From Kordia algicida (lineage in GTDB: Bacteria; Bacteroidota; Bacteroidia; Flavobacteriales; Flavobacteriaceae): a DNA stretch of 64,000 nucleotides. The notes below the pieces were generated by a model that worked only from the letters and a program-made list of their open reading frames with translations, searched no databases and had not been told where the DNA came from. Shown piece after piece: positions 42,657 to 50,562 of the stretch (position 1 is the first letter of the stretch; the number at the start of each line of letters is the position of its first letter). Position numbers and translations under genes: made by a program. Where the stretch lies: the NCBI RefSeq assembly GCF_051013375.1, contig NZ_CP142125.1; one strand, written 5' to 3'.

Positions 42657-43385
42657 ATGATTACAATAGACAACATATCAAAAACATACGGACAAAACAC
42701 AGTTTTAAAAATTGATTACCTAAAAATTCCAAAAGGACAAAGTTTTGGGCTCGTAGGAAACAACGGAGCAGGAAAAACAACGCTTTTCAGCTTGCTACTC
42801 GATCTTATTCAACCCACAACCGGACATATCAAAAACAACGGAATCAAAGTGCATGAAAGTGAAAAATGGAAACCATTTACATCATCATTCATTGACGAAA
42901 GCTTCCTTATAGGTTACCTAACACCAGAAGAATATTTCTACTTCATTGGCGAACTCAGAAACCAAAACAAAGCAGACGTTGACGCACTTTTGGCAAAGTT
43001 TGAAGACTTTTTTCACGGTGAAATTCTCAATCAAAAAAAATACCTGCGCGATCTCAGTAAAGGAAATCAAAAAAAGGCAGGAATCGTAGCGTCGTTCATC
43101 GGAAATCCTGATGTTATCATTCTCGATGAACCTTTTGCAAACCTCGATCCGACAACGCAAATTCGTCTCAAAGGCATCATCAAAAAACTAGCAGAAGACA
43201 GCAATACAACGGTTTTAGTTTCCAGTCACGATTTAATGCACGTCACAGAAGTTTCAGACAGAATTGTAGTGCTCAACAAAGGTGAAGTGGTTAAAGACAT
43301 CGTAAAATCGGCAGAAACACTCAAAGAACTCGAAATGTTCTTTGCGGGAACAGACGTAGAAGTACAAATCTCCGAAGAAGAATAA
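42657..43385 (+). CDS. ABC transporter ATP-binding protein
   Basis: This 242-residue ATPase has Walker A GNNGAGKTT near residue 35, a degenerate signature LSKGNQKKAGI near 138, Walker B VIILDEPFANLDP near 158 and the H-loop SSHDL near 190. The layout is that of ABC-2 and gliding-type exporters. It partners the DUF5687 permease; both are probably controlled by the PadR protein upstream. It is convergent with a lipoprotein gene, with a bidirectional terminator between them. Confidence 0.92.
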   Translation: MITIDNISKTYGQNTVLKIDYLKIPKGQSFGLVGNNGAGKTTLFSLLLDLIQPTTGHIKNNGIKVHESEKWKPFTSSFIDESFLIGYLTPEEYFYFIGELRNQNKADVDALLAKFEDFFHGEILNQKKYLRDLSKGNQKKAGIVASFIGNPDVIILDEPFANLDPTTQIRLKGIIKKLAEDSNTTVLVSSHDLMHVTEVSDRIVVLNKGEVVKDIVKSAETLKELEMFFAGTDVEVQISEEE

Positions 43386-43404
43386 TTTGGGCGTTCCCAA
43401 AACA

Positions 43405-43491
43405 AAAAAGACTGTTTAAAAACTACAATTCGTCAAACTGAACTCGATTCAGTTTCTCATCACGATTTGTATACTTTTAAACAGTCTTTTT
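43405..43491. terminator. Bidirectional terminator with a nested hairpin in the loop
   Basis: A perfect 17-bp inverted repeat (43405-43421 with 43475-43491) has A-rich and T-rich ends, suiting termination in both directions between convergent genes. Its 53-base loop contains a second perfect hairpin, AAACTGAA/TTCAGTTT (43435-43442 with 43448-43455). A similar inner element occurs near 53564-53581. Confidence 0.8.
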
Positions 43492-43492
43492 C

Positions 43493-43553
43493 GTTCTGGT
43501 CAGGCTATCCGCGTTACACGGTAACTTGCTACTATCCTTAACGCAAACTTCCT
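43493..43553. other. Structured intergenic element with competing hairpins
   Basis: Beside the terminator, GTTAC-ACG-GTAAC (43513-43525) forms one small hairpin, while GCGTTA (43511-43516) can instead pair with TAACGC (43539-43544). It includes GTCAGGCTATCCGC and CTATCCTTAACGC. I have a recollection of similar GGCTATCCGC...CTATCC spacers in other Bacteroidota, but cannot verify it here. Function unknown. Confidence 0.4.
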
Positions 43554-43610
43554 ATAAAAATCAAAAATTTCAACAAAATTTGTAGATTCCCATAATCGGA
43601 TTATTTCTAA

Positions 43611-44090
43611 TTACAACGGAATCTGTATCGGACCAATAGCGCAAATAATATTATACCCTACAACCCAACCGAGTTTTCCATCACACTCCAAAATATAAGC
43701 CACTGCACAAATAGTACAAAGTGGATTGTAAGGATTTACACCACATGTAATTGTGCGCACACCTTTCAAATCACAATCATCATAATCATCTGGAACTCCA
43801 CTCGTAATAGTGCAATCTTCATCAATGATGGCTAATCCGCCAACAAATGTGACGCAACCATACCGAACTTCATCGCCTTCGGCAAAAGTTTCCAACTGTT
43901 TGGCTACATACGCTTCCGGATTATCCAAATACTTTCTAGGAATACGATTAAACACTCCAACACTTGAAGCATCTCGTTTCAATTCAATAACGTCTCTTTC
44001 AAAAGCTTCTGTTTCAGTCTCAACAGAATCTGTCTGACAAGCAAACAACACAAACAGCAACAATACTAAAATGTAACTAAATTTTTTCAT
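43611..44090 (-). CDS. Small cysteine-rich lipoprotein, unknown function
   Basis: This 159-residue protein has a lipoprotein signal (KKFSYILVLLLFVLFAC, lipobox Cys at residue 18). The first half of the mature part is acidic and helical. The C-terminal half has eight cysteines, including CTIC and paired EDC/DDC positions, suggesting disulphide bonds in the periplasm or at the surface. I recognise no family. It is a single gene on the minus strand, convergent with the ABC cassette. The 299-base gap 44091-44389 upstream holds no gene; it contains one short palindromic repeat near 44252-44274. Confidence 0.7.
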   Translation of the reverse strand: MKKFSYILVLLLFVLFACQTDSVETETEAFERDVIELKRDASSVGVFNRIPRKYLDNPEAYVAKQLETFAEGDEVRYGCVTFVGGLAIIDEDCTITSGVPDDYDDCDLKGVRTITCGVNPYNPLCTICAVAYILECDGKLGWVVGYNIICAIGPIQIPL

Positions 44091-44389
44091 GACTTTTGGT
44101 TTTTTAGATTAGATATAAAAGGTAAGTAATCTAAAAATCAAATAGTTACGGGAATTCCGTATATTTTAAAAGTGTTTTTAAAAATGAAATATGACTTAAA
44201 ATGGGCAATCATAGTTAGGGATGTACAAGGAACCCACAACCTAAAACCTATCACATTGAGCGCAGTCAAGGTGCAAAACCCACATTTTACCTACCATTTT
44301 ATCAAATTTTTCAAAAAGAAATGTATTTTTACCCTTCTGTATACTAAAAACGAAAGAATTTAGTTTAAGAAATACAAAAAAGATCGACC

Positions 44390-46915
44390 TTGAAGAAAAC
44401 AATACATATATTAATAATCGTTTCACTACTAGGGATTTTACTCTTTAGCTGTTCTATCAAAAAAGATACATTTATCAACAGAAATTGGCATGCTGTTACC
44501 ACAAAATACAATGTGCTCTTTAATGGAAATGTTGCCTTTGAAGAAGGACGTGAAGCACTCATGAACGCCTATATTGACAACTATTGGGAAATTCTTCCTG
44601 TAGAACGTATGGAAGTTCAGGACGATTTGACACTTCCAGGACAAGGTGGAAAAAATCCGAACTTCAAAAAAGCAGAAGAAAAAGCTGTAAAAGCCATTCA
44701 AAAACATTCTATGGATATCAAAGGTCGTCAACGCAATCCGCAAATGGACGAAGCATATCTATTACTTGGAAAAGCGCGCTATTTTGACCAACGATTTATT
44801 CCCGCATTAGAAGCGTTTAATTACACCATTGGCGAATATCCAGACAGTGACAAAATCAATCAAACAAAAATTTGGCGCGAAAAAACACACCTTCGTTTAG
44901 AAAATGAAGAATTTGCCATTGTCAACCTAAAAAGAATCTTAGAATTTGAAAAACTAAGCGATCAAGAATATGCAGATGCAAATGCTGTGTTGGGTCAGGC
45001 ATACATCAATTTAAAACATAAAGACAGTGCTGTACAAGTATTAAAACGTGCCGCATATTCTACTAAAATTCACGAAGAACAAGGTCGTTACAACTATATC
45101 ATTGGACAATTGTTTAATGAATTAGGCTATAAAGACAGCGCCAATATTGCTTTTGATAAAGTCATTGAACTCAATAGAAAATCGCCACGTGTGTACATGA
45201 TTAATGCACATATTGAAAAAGCGAGAAACTTTGACCTAGAAACAGGAAACAAAGAAGAATTTCTTGAAATGCTAAACGACTTGGCAGAAGATCGTGAAAA
45301 CAGACCTTTCTTAGATCGCATCTATCGCCAATTGGGAGAATATCATCTATCGCAAGATTCACTAGAATTGGCAGAAGCATATTTCAACAAATCGCTTCGT
45401 AAAGCAACTACAGACAGATTTCTAAAAGCATTAGACTACGAAAATATAGCAGCATTGCGTTTTGATGAAGCACAATACAAAGAAGCAGGAAAGTATTTTG
45501 ACAGTACCTTGCTAAACTTAGAAAAAAATACGCGCAAACACCGAAGAATCTCAAAGAAAAGAGCCAACCTTGACGATGTCATCGAATATGAAGATGTAGC
45601 GCAAAAAAATGACAGTATCTTAAAATTGGTCAACTTTACAGAAGAAGAACGAACTGCCTATTTTCAAGCATACATTGACGAATTGAAAGCTGCGGAAGAA
45701 GCCAAAAAAGAATTGGAAGAACAAAAACAAAGCTTTGTTGCCAACGAATTTGCTTCTAGCAGAAACTCAGGACCAAAAAACGATGGTGGAGATTTTTATT
45801 TTTACAGTCAAACAACGGTTGCCTACGGTAAAAACGAATTCCGCAAAAAATGGGGCGATCGTGCACTAGAAGATAATTGGCGTTTATTTGATAAAAATAC
45901 AATTGTAAAAACAAGTACAGAATCTTCAGGAATAGTAGGAAATGCAGAATTAGTAGAAGCAGATATTTACTCCGTAAAACTCTATACAGATAGAATACCA
46001 ACAGACGAAAAAGTAATTGATAGCATTGGTAAAGAACGCAACTTTGCATACTACCAATTGGGATTAATTTACAAGGAAAAATTTAAAGAATACAAATTGG
46101 CTGCCAACCGACTGGAGCAACTATTGCAAAACGATCCGGAAGAAAAATTAATTCTGCCTTCAAAGTACAATCTCTATAAAATTTACGTGCTTTTAGAGCA
46201 ACCAGCAAAAGCAGATCAATGGAAAAATGATATTCTTAACAATCATGGAAACACGCGTTACGCACAAATTCTGAGAAATCCGCAGGAAGTTATTACGTCA
46301 GATGAAAATAGTCCAGAAAGCTTATATGCCAATACCTATAAAAAGTTTGCCAATCAGGAATTTGAAGCTGCTTTAAATGATGCTGAAAAATACATCAATC
46401 AATTTACGGGCGAAGAAATTGTGCCAAAATTTGAGATGTTAAAAGCAATCATCATTGCACGTTTAGATGGTTATATGGCATACAAAGATGCATTGAACTA
46501 TGTAGCACTCAACTATCCGAATGATGAAGAAGGAAAGCGCGCGCAGGAAATCATTGCTACATCATTACCAAAAATAGCCAACAAAACAGTGGTAAATGAT
46601 GATAAGGCAACCAACTTTAAAATCATTTACACATTTCAGAAAAATGAAACAGAAGCTATGGAAGCACTCGAAAAAACAATTGCAGAAGCCTTTGAAGATC
46701 GAGGATACAACTCGCTTTCCGTTTCTCGTGATGTATACAACAGAAGTCAACACTTTGTTGTAATTCATGGATTCAAATCAAAATCAGTAGCCATGGTTTT
46801 TGAAGACATGCTTAAAACAGGACCATCGTATATGGTTGAAAAGCCAAATGTAATCATGTCTTCTGAGAACTATCAAACCATACAAATTCATAAAAATTTA
46901 GACGAAATAAAATAA
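44390..46915 (+). CDS. sprE: Type IX secretion / gliding motility lipoprotein SprE (PorW)
   Basis: This 841-residue protein starts at TTG with a lipoprotein signal (HILIIVSLLGILLFSCS, Cys near 22). Next comes NWHAVTTKYNVLFNGNVAFEEG, the diagnostic N-terminal segment of SprE/PorW. TPR repeats run over about residues 120-380 and 590-730 (for example AYLLLGKARYF and ALEAFNYTIGEYPDS). The C-terminal part has a SPOR-like segment near 770-841. SprE/PorW is an outer-membrane lipoprotein that links T9SS core parts and is needed for secretion and gliding. It is consistent with the T9SS-tailed surface protein encoded at 31418. It is followed by bactofilin and ATP synthase genes. Confidence 0.87.
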   Translation: MKKTIHILIIVSLLGILLFSCSIKKDTFINRNWHAVTTKYNVLFNGNVAFEEGREALMNAYIDNYWEILPVERMEVQDDLTLPGQGGKNPNFKKAEEKAVKAIQKHSMDIKGRQRNPQMDEAYLLLGKARYFDQRFIPALEAFNYTIGEYPDSDKINQTKIWREKTHLRLENEEFAIVNLKRILEFEKLSDQEYADANAVLGQAYINLKHKDSAVQVLKRAAYSTKIHEEQGRYNYIIGQLFNELGYKDSANIAFDKVIELNRKSPRVYMINAHIEKARNFDLETGNKEEFLEMLNDLAEDRENRPFLDRIYRQLGEYHLSQDSLELAEAYFNKSLRKATTDRFLKALDYENIAALRFDEAQYKEAGKYFDSTLLNLEKNTRKHRRISKKRANLDDVIEYEDVAQKNDSILKLVNFTEEERTAYFQAYIDELKAAEEAKKELEEQKQSFVANEFASSRNSGPKNDGGDFYFYSQTTVAYGKNEFRKKWGDRALEDNWRLFDKNTIVKTSTESSGIVGNAELVEADIYSVKLYTDRIPTDEKVIDSIGKERNFAYYQLGLIYKEKFKEYKLAANRLEQLLQNDPEEKLILPSKYNLYKIYVLLEQPAKADQWKNDILNNHGNTRYAQILRNPQEVITSDENSPESLYANTYKKFANQEFEAALNDAEKYINQFTGEEIVPKFEMLKAIIIARLDGYMAYKDALNYVALNYPNDEEGKRAQEIIATSLPKIANKTVVNDDKATNFKIIYTFQKNETEAMEALEKTIAEAFEDRGYNSLSVSRDVYNRSQHFVVIHGFKSKSVAMVFEDMLKTGPSYMVEKPNVIMSSENYQTIQIHKNLDEIK

Positions 46916-46954
46916 CATTAGCCAAACACTAAGTAATCCCTCAAATTTAAAATC

Positions 46955-47365
46955 ATGTTTTCAGAATCTAAAAAAAAGCGTAACGGAGAAGCGACTCGTG
47001 GTCAATCGAATCGAATTGGAAAGTCAACACATATTAAAGGAGATGTAGTTTCAGAAGCTGATTTTAGAATTGATGGAAAACTAGAAGGAAGTGTAGAAAC
47101 TTCGGGGAAAATTGTGATTGGAGAAAATGGTGTCATCACAGGAAAAGTAATATGTACCAATGCGGACATTGAAGGTCGTTTTCACGGAGAGTTGACAGTT
47201 TCAAACTTACTAACGCTAAAAAAGACAGCAATCATTGAAGGAGAAGTTTTTGTTAGCAAACTATCTATTGAACCTGGCGCTACTTTCAATGCTACCTGTG
47301 TGATGAAAACTGGTGTAAAAGAACTCAACTCAAGTGGAGAAAAAAAAGCGGACAAAACAGCTTAA
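46955..47365 (+). CDS. Bactofilin (polymer-forming cytoskeletal protein)
   Basis: This 136-residue protein has the DUF583/bactofilin beta-helix core: STHIKGDVVSEADFRIDGKL, GSVETSGKIVIGENG, GKVICTNADIEGRFHG and GEVFVSKLSIEPGA. Disordered tails lie at both ends. Bactofilins polymerise without nucleotide and shape the cell or position envelope machines. It lies 39 bases after sprE and its 3' end overlaps the AtpZ-like gene by 32 bases, so these genes are tightly linked. Confidence 0.92.
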   Translation: MFSESKKKRNGEATRGQSNRIGKSTHIKGDVVSEADFRIDGKLEGSVETSGKIVIGENGVITGKVICTNADIEGRFHGELTVSNLLTLKKTAIIEGEVFVSKLSIEPGATFNATCVMKTGVKELNSSGEKKADKTA

Positions 47366-47558
47366 AAGCTATGTAAAATTTACAGGAATCGCCTTTCAAA
47401 TGGGAATTATCATTGGAATTGGCGTGTATCTTGGTATGTGGCTCGATGAAAAATTTCCGAACAAACACAAACTCTTTACCATTATATGTTCTTTAGTATT
47501 TGTAAGTTTGTCCATGTGGCAAGTGATACGTCAACTCAAAAAATTCAACAAAGACTAA
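47334..47558 (+). CDS. AtpZ/AtpI-like small membrane protein
   Basis: This 74-residue protein has two membrane helices (FTGIAFQMGIIIGIGVYLGM and KLFTIICSLVFVSLSMW) with the GVYLGMWLDEKFPN turn typical of AtpZ/AtpI. The GTG start at 47334 lies inside the bactofilin gene. AtpI-type proteins help c-ring assembly of ATP synthase. It precedes the atp operon, which supports the call. Confidence 0.85.
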   Translation: MEKKKRTKQLKSYVKFTGIAFQMGIIIGIGVYLGMWLDEKFPNKHKLFTIICSLVFVSLSMWQVIRQLKKFNKD

Positions 47559-47562
47559 ACAG

Positions 47563-47949
47563 GTGAAACAAAACGTACTCAAATTCTTTACACATTTCTT
47601 ACTATTTACGTTGGCGCTTTTCGCAATACACCAATTAGTAGACTTGTTCGTATTGTCAGAAACAAAATTCTATTACAATCCTTGGAGTATTCATCTCTTT
47701 CTCTTTCTAATTACTTTCTTACTATATGTTGCGGTAGCGTATATAAAAACTATTTTTGCTGAAAAAGCCGCGTTGGCATTCTTGGGTGGAAGTTTTTTAA
47801 AAATGATGGCGGGAATTTTATTTCTGGTTCCTTTTTTCAAAAACAAAGACTATTTTAACATTGAAAATGTATTGGCATTTTTCATTCCTTATTTCTTCTA
47901 TTTGGCATTTGAAGCATACTATGTTTTAAAGTTGATAAACGAAAAATAA
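47563..47949 (+). CDS. Four-helix membrane protein, ATP synthase-associated (DUF6168-like)
   Basis: This 128-residue protein starts at GTG four bases after the AtpZ-like stop. It has four hydrophobic helices and a conserved FFKNKDYFN motif near residue 96. I think it is the DUF6168 type found before atpB in flavobacteria, and it is about the size of an AtpI subunit. It may assist F0 assembly. That is inference from position. Confidence 0.62.
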   Translation: MKQNVLKFFTHFLLFTLALFAIHQLVDLFVLSETKFYYNPWSIHLFLFLITFLLYVAVAYIKTIFAEKAALAFLGGSFLKMMAGILFLVPFFKNKDYFNIENVLAFFIPYFFYLAFEAYYVLKLINEK

Positions 47950-48012
47950 GGGCTTCCCAAGGCACTTATCAAAAAACTTTTCAGGGAATCAAAAAAAAAA
48001 GAGTTATTAACC

Positions 48013-48041
48013 TTGTATTGTTAATTAAAAACTTACCTTTG
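48013..48041 (+). promoter_or_regulatory. Promoter of the ATP synthase operon (TTG-N18-TACCTTTG)
   Basis: TTG at 48013-48015, an 18-base spacer and TACCTTTG at 48034-48041 fit the Bacteroidota consensus. The ATG of atpB follows 44 bases later, giving a leader of about 40 bases. Confidence 0.7.
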
Positions 48042-48085
48042 CACCGAAATTTAGGAACCATATATTTATATACAATACAATAAAT

Positions 48086-49150
48086 ATGATAGCTAAAAAA
48101 TCTATCAAGAATCTAATTCTAGCAGTACTTTTCGCATTACCACTATTCGCAACGGCAAGTGGAAGCTCTGAAAAAGGTGAAGAAAAGAAATTTGATGTAG
48201 TAGAAATGATAATGCATCATATTGCTGATTCACACGAATGGCACTTATGGGGAGAAGGTGAAGACGCCATGACTATTCCACTTCCTGTAATATTATATAC
48301 GGACAATGGTTTGGTGACTTTTTTGTCTAATGAATTTCATCATGACGATACAGGTCATCATATTGTGACGAAAAACGGAATGAATTTCGTTAGAAATCAC
48401 GGAAAAATCTACCAGTTAAATGCAGGAGAAACTTCTGTGAAAATGGAAGATCACCACATTACAAATGGTTCAAAACCATTAGACTTCTCAATTACAAAAA
48501 ACGTTGCGTCAATGTTTATATCAATCATTTTGATATTATTGATTTTCACAAGCATTGCACGATCATACAAAAAATCATTAGTTCCAACAGGATTCGCAGG
48601 ATTAATGGAGCCGCTTATCATCTTCGTAAGAGATGACATTGCAAAATCATTAATTGACGAGAAAAAGTACATGAAATATGTGCCGTACTTACTAACGTTG
48701 TTCTTCTTTATTTGGGTAAATAACTTACTTGGTTTAGTGCCAACAGGAGCGAACCTTACAGGAAACATTGCAACCACAATGGTATTGGCAGTATTAACCT
48801 TACTTATTGTAAACTTCAGCGGTAACGCAAACTATTGGAAACACATCTTTTGGATGCCAGGAGTTCCAGTGCCAATGAAAATAATATTAGCACCAATTGA
48901 ATTTGTTGGAATCTTTACAAAACCGTTTGCATTAATGATTCGTTTATTTGCAAACATTACCGCTGGTCACATTATCATATTAAGTTTAGTATCATTAATA
49001 TTTATCTTCCAATGGGCAGGAACACCATCTATGCTATTGGCAATCTTTATTATGATCTTAGAATTTGTGGTAGCCTTTGTACAAGCATACATATTTACCT
49101 TCTTAACAGCGTTATTCATCGGAATGGCTGTGGAAGATGCACATCACTAG
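48086..49150 (+). CDS. atpB: ATP synthase F0 subunit a
   Basis: This 354-residue protein has a signal-like N-terminus (NLILAVLFALPLFATAS) and a long His-rich extracytoplasmic N-terminal domain to about residue 145, an extension typical of Bacteroidota subunit a. Six membrane helices follow. The essential Arg (R286) is in MIRLFANITAGHII. It forms the proton path next to the c-ring. It leads the operon B-E-F-H-A-(insert)-G. Confidence 0.95.
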   Translation: MIAKKSIKNLILAVLFALPLFATASGSSEKGEEKKFDVVEMIMHHIADSHEWHLWGEGEDAMTIPLPVILYTDNGLVTFLSNEFHHDDTGHHIVTKNGMNFVRNHGKIYQLNAGETSVKMEDHHITNGSKPLDFSITKNVASMFISIILILLIFTSIARSYKKSLVPTGFAGLMEPLIIFVRDDIAKSLIDEKKYMKYVPYLLTLFFFIWVNNLLGLVPTGANLTGNIATTMVLAVLTLLIVNFSGNANYWKHIFWMPGVPVPMKIILAPIEFVGIFTKPFALMIRLFANITAGHIIILSLVSLIFIFQWAGTPSMLLAIFIMILEFVVAFVQAYIFTFLTALFIGMAVEDAHH

Positions 49151-49203
49151 AAAAGAATAAAAGAAACAAAAACATAAAGAATTAATTTTTAAATTTTATT
49201 ATT

Positions 49204-49422
49204 ATGATTGGTAGTATCGCAGCATTAGGAGCCGGACTTGCAGTATTAGGAGTAGGTCTTGGTATCGGAAAAGTTGGTGGACAAGCAATGGAAGCTATGG
49301 CTAGACAACCAGAAGCAGCAGGTAGAATACAAACAGCAATGATTATTGCAGCTGTATTTATCGAAGGTGCGGGAATGTTTGGTATCGTAGTATCGTTACT
49401 AGGTCTTAACCCAGCAGCATAA
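49204..49422 (+). CDS. atpE: ATP synthase F0 subunit c
   Basis: This 72-residue two-helix protein has the loop ARQPEAAGRIQ and the ion-binding Glu54 in FIEGAGMFGIVV. The residue after Glu54 is Gly rather than Ser/Thr, and the usual Na+ Gln is absent at the matching first-helix position, so a proton c-ring is expected. A strong hairpin follows the gene. Confidence 0.96.
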   Translation: MIGSIAALGAGLAVLGVGLGIGKVGGQAMEAMARQPEAAGRIQTAMIIAAVFIEGAGMFGIVVSLLGLNPAA

Positions 49423-49432
49423 GCTAACACAC

Positions 49433-49465
49433 AACTCTTGTAGTACGGTTGGTACTACAAGAGTT
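49433..49465 (+). promoter_or_regulatory. Strong hairpin between atpE and atpF
   Basis: A perfect 14-bp stem (49433-49446 with 49452-49465) with a 5-base loop GGTTG lies 11 bases after the atpE stop. The following bases lack a clean U-tract, so it may act as partial attenuator or 3' stabiliser to raise c-subunit output over downstream subunits. Confidence 0.75.
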
Positions 49466-49508
49466 TGTATCATTTTTAAAATTTAAAAAAAGATAAACAT
49501 ACAATACT

Positions 49509-50003
49509 ATGGATTTAATTACACCTGCAATTGGATTGGTATTTTGGGTAACAATAGCTTTCTTAGCATTGGTTATCATCTTAAGAACAGCAGCTTGGAA
49601 GCCAATCTTAGGAGCAGTAAAAGAAAGAGAAGACTCTATCAAAAATGCTTTGGAAGCGGCTGAAAACGCAAAAAAAGAAATGCAAAACTTGCATGCTGAT
49701 AACGAAAAGTTATTAAAAGAAGCAAGAGCTGAAAGAGAAGCTATGTTGAAAGAAGCACGTGAAATCAAAGAAAAAATGATTGCAGATGCTAAAGGAGAAG
49801 CACAAGAGCAAGCAAACAAAATGATTGCACAAGCACAAGAAAGCATTCGAAGTGAAAAACAATCTGCTTTGGCTGAATTGAAAAATCAAGTAGCAAACAT
49901 TTCTGTAGAAATTGCAGAAAAAGTAGTACGTGAAGAATTAGCAGACAAAGACAAGCAATTATCATTAGTTGATAAAATGCTTGGTGATGTTACATTAAAC
50001 TAA
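49509..50003 (+). CDS. atpF: ATP synthase F0 subunit b
   Basis: This 164-residue protein has one N-terminal membrane helix (GLVFWVTIAFLALVIIL) then RTAAWKPILGAVKEREDSI and a long charged coiled coil. It is the stator stalk that holds F1. Operon order and length match. Confidence 0.95.
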   Translation: MDLITPAIGLVFWVTIAFLALVIILRTAAWKPILGAVKEREDSIKNALEAAENAKKEMQNLHADNEKLLKEARAEREAMLKEAREIKEKMIADAKGEAQEQANKMIAQAQESIRSEKQSALAELKNQVANISVEIAEKVVREELADKDKQLSLVDKMLGDVTLN

Positions 50004-50013
50004 TAAAAGCACT

Positions 50014-50550
50014 ATGGCAGGATCTAGAGCAGCAATACGTTATGCAAAGGCAATCTTAGGATTAGCGCAAGAGCAAAATGCAGGAGAAGCTGTAGCGAAA
50101 GATATGGACGGTATCGTAAAAACTGTAGAAAACAGTAAAGACTTACGATTAATGTTAAACAGTCCTATTGTAAAGTCTGAAACTAAAAAAGCAGCTTTAC
50201 TTGAAATCTTTACAGGAATGCATTCTGTATCGGAAGGAGTAATAGATATGTTAATGGCTAACAAGCGAATTGACTTATTAGACAACATAGCTGTTCAATA
50301 TTGCAACTTATTCGATCAATTACAAGGCAAACAAACCGCAGTGGTAACTACGGCAGTACCTTTAACAGATGGACTAAGAAGCAAAGTACTGGCTAAGGTG
50401 AAAGATCTTACGAATAACGAAGTAACAATAGAAAACAAAATCGACGAAAGTATTATCGGTGGATTTATTTTACGTGTGGGCGATTTGCAATACAACGCAA
50501 GCATCGCAAACCAATTAAATACACTAAAACGAACTTTCTCTCAAAATTAA
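50014..50550 (+). CDS. atpH: ATP synthase F1 subunit delta
   Basis: This 178-residue protein has a helical N-terminal domain starting SRAAIRYAKAILGLAQEQ and a C-terminal segment with IDESIIGGFILRVGDLQYNA, the delta/OSCP signature. It connects the b stalk with the alpha subunits. It follows atpF by ten bases. Confidence 0.95.
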   Translation: MAGSRAAIRYAKAILGLAQEQNAGEAVAKDMDGIVKTVENSKDLRLMLNSPIVKSETKKAALLEIFTGMHSVSEGVIDMLMANKRIDLLDNIAVQYCNLFDQLQGKQTAVVTTAVPLTDGLRSKVLAKVKDLTNNEVTIENKIDESIIGGFILRVGDLQYNASIANQLNTLKRTFSQN

Positions 50551-50562
50551 ATACTAAATAAA

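Noticed and set aside
44172..44363. A 63-codon open frame upstream of sprE
   Set aside because: It overlaps a dispersed palindromic repeat and has no family features.
49204..49422. Sodium-type c-ring
   Set aside because: Residue after Glu54 is Gly and the matching Gln is absent, so the Na+ signature is not met.
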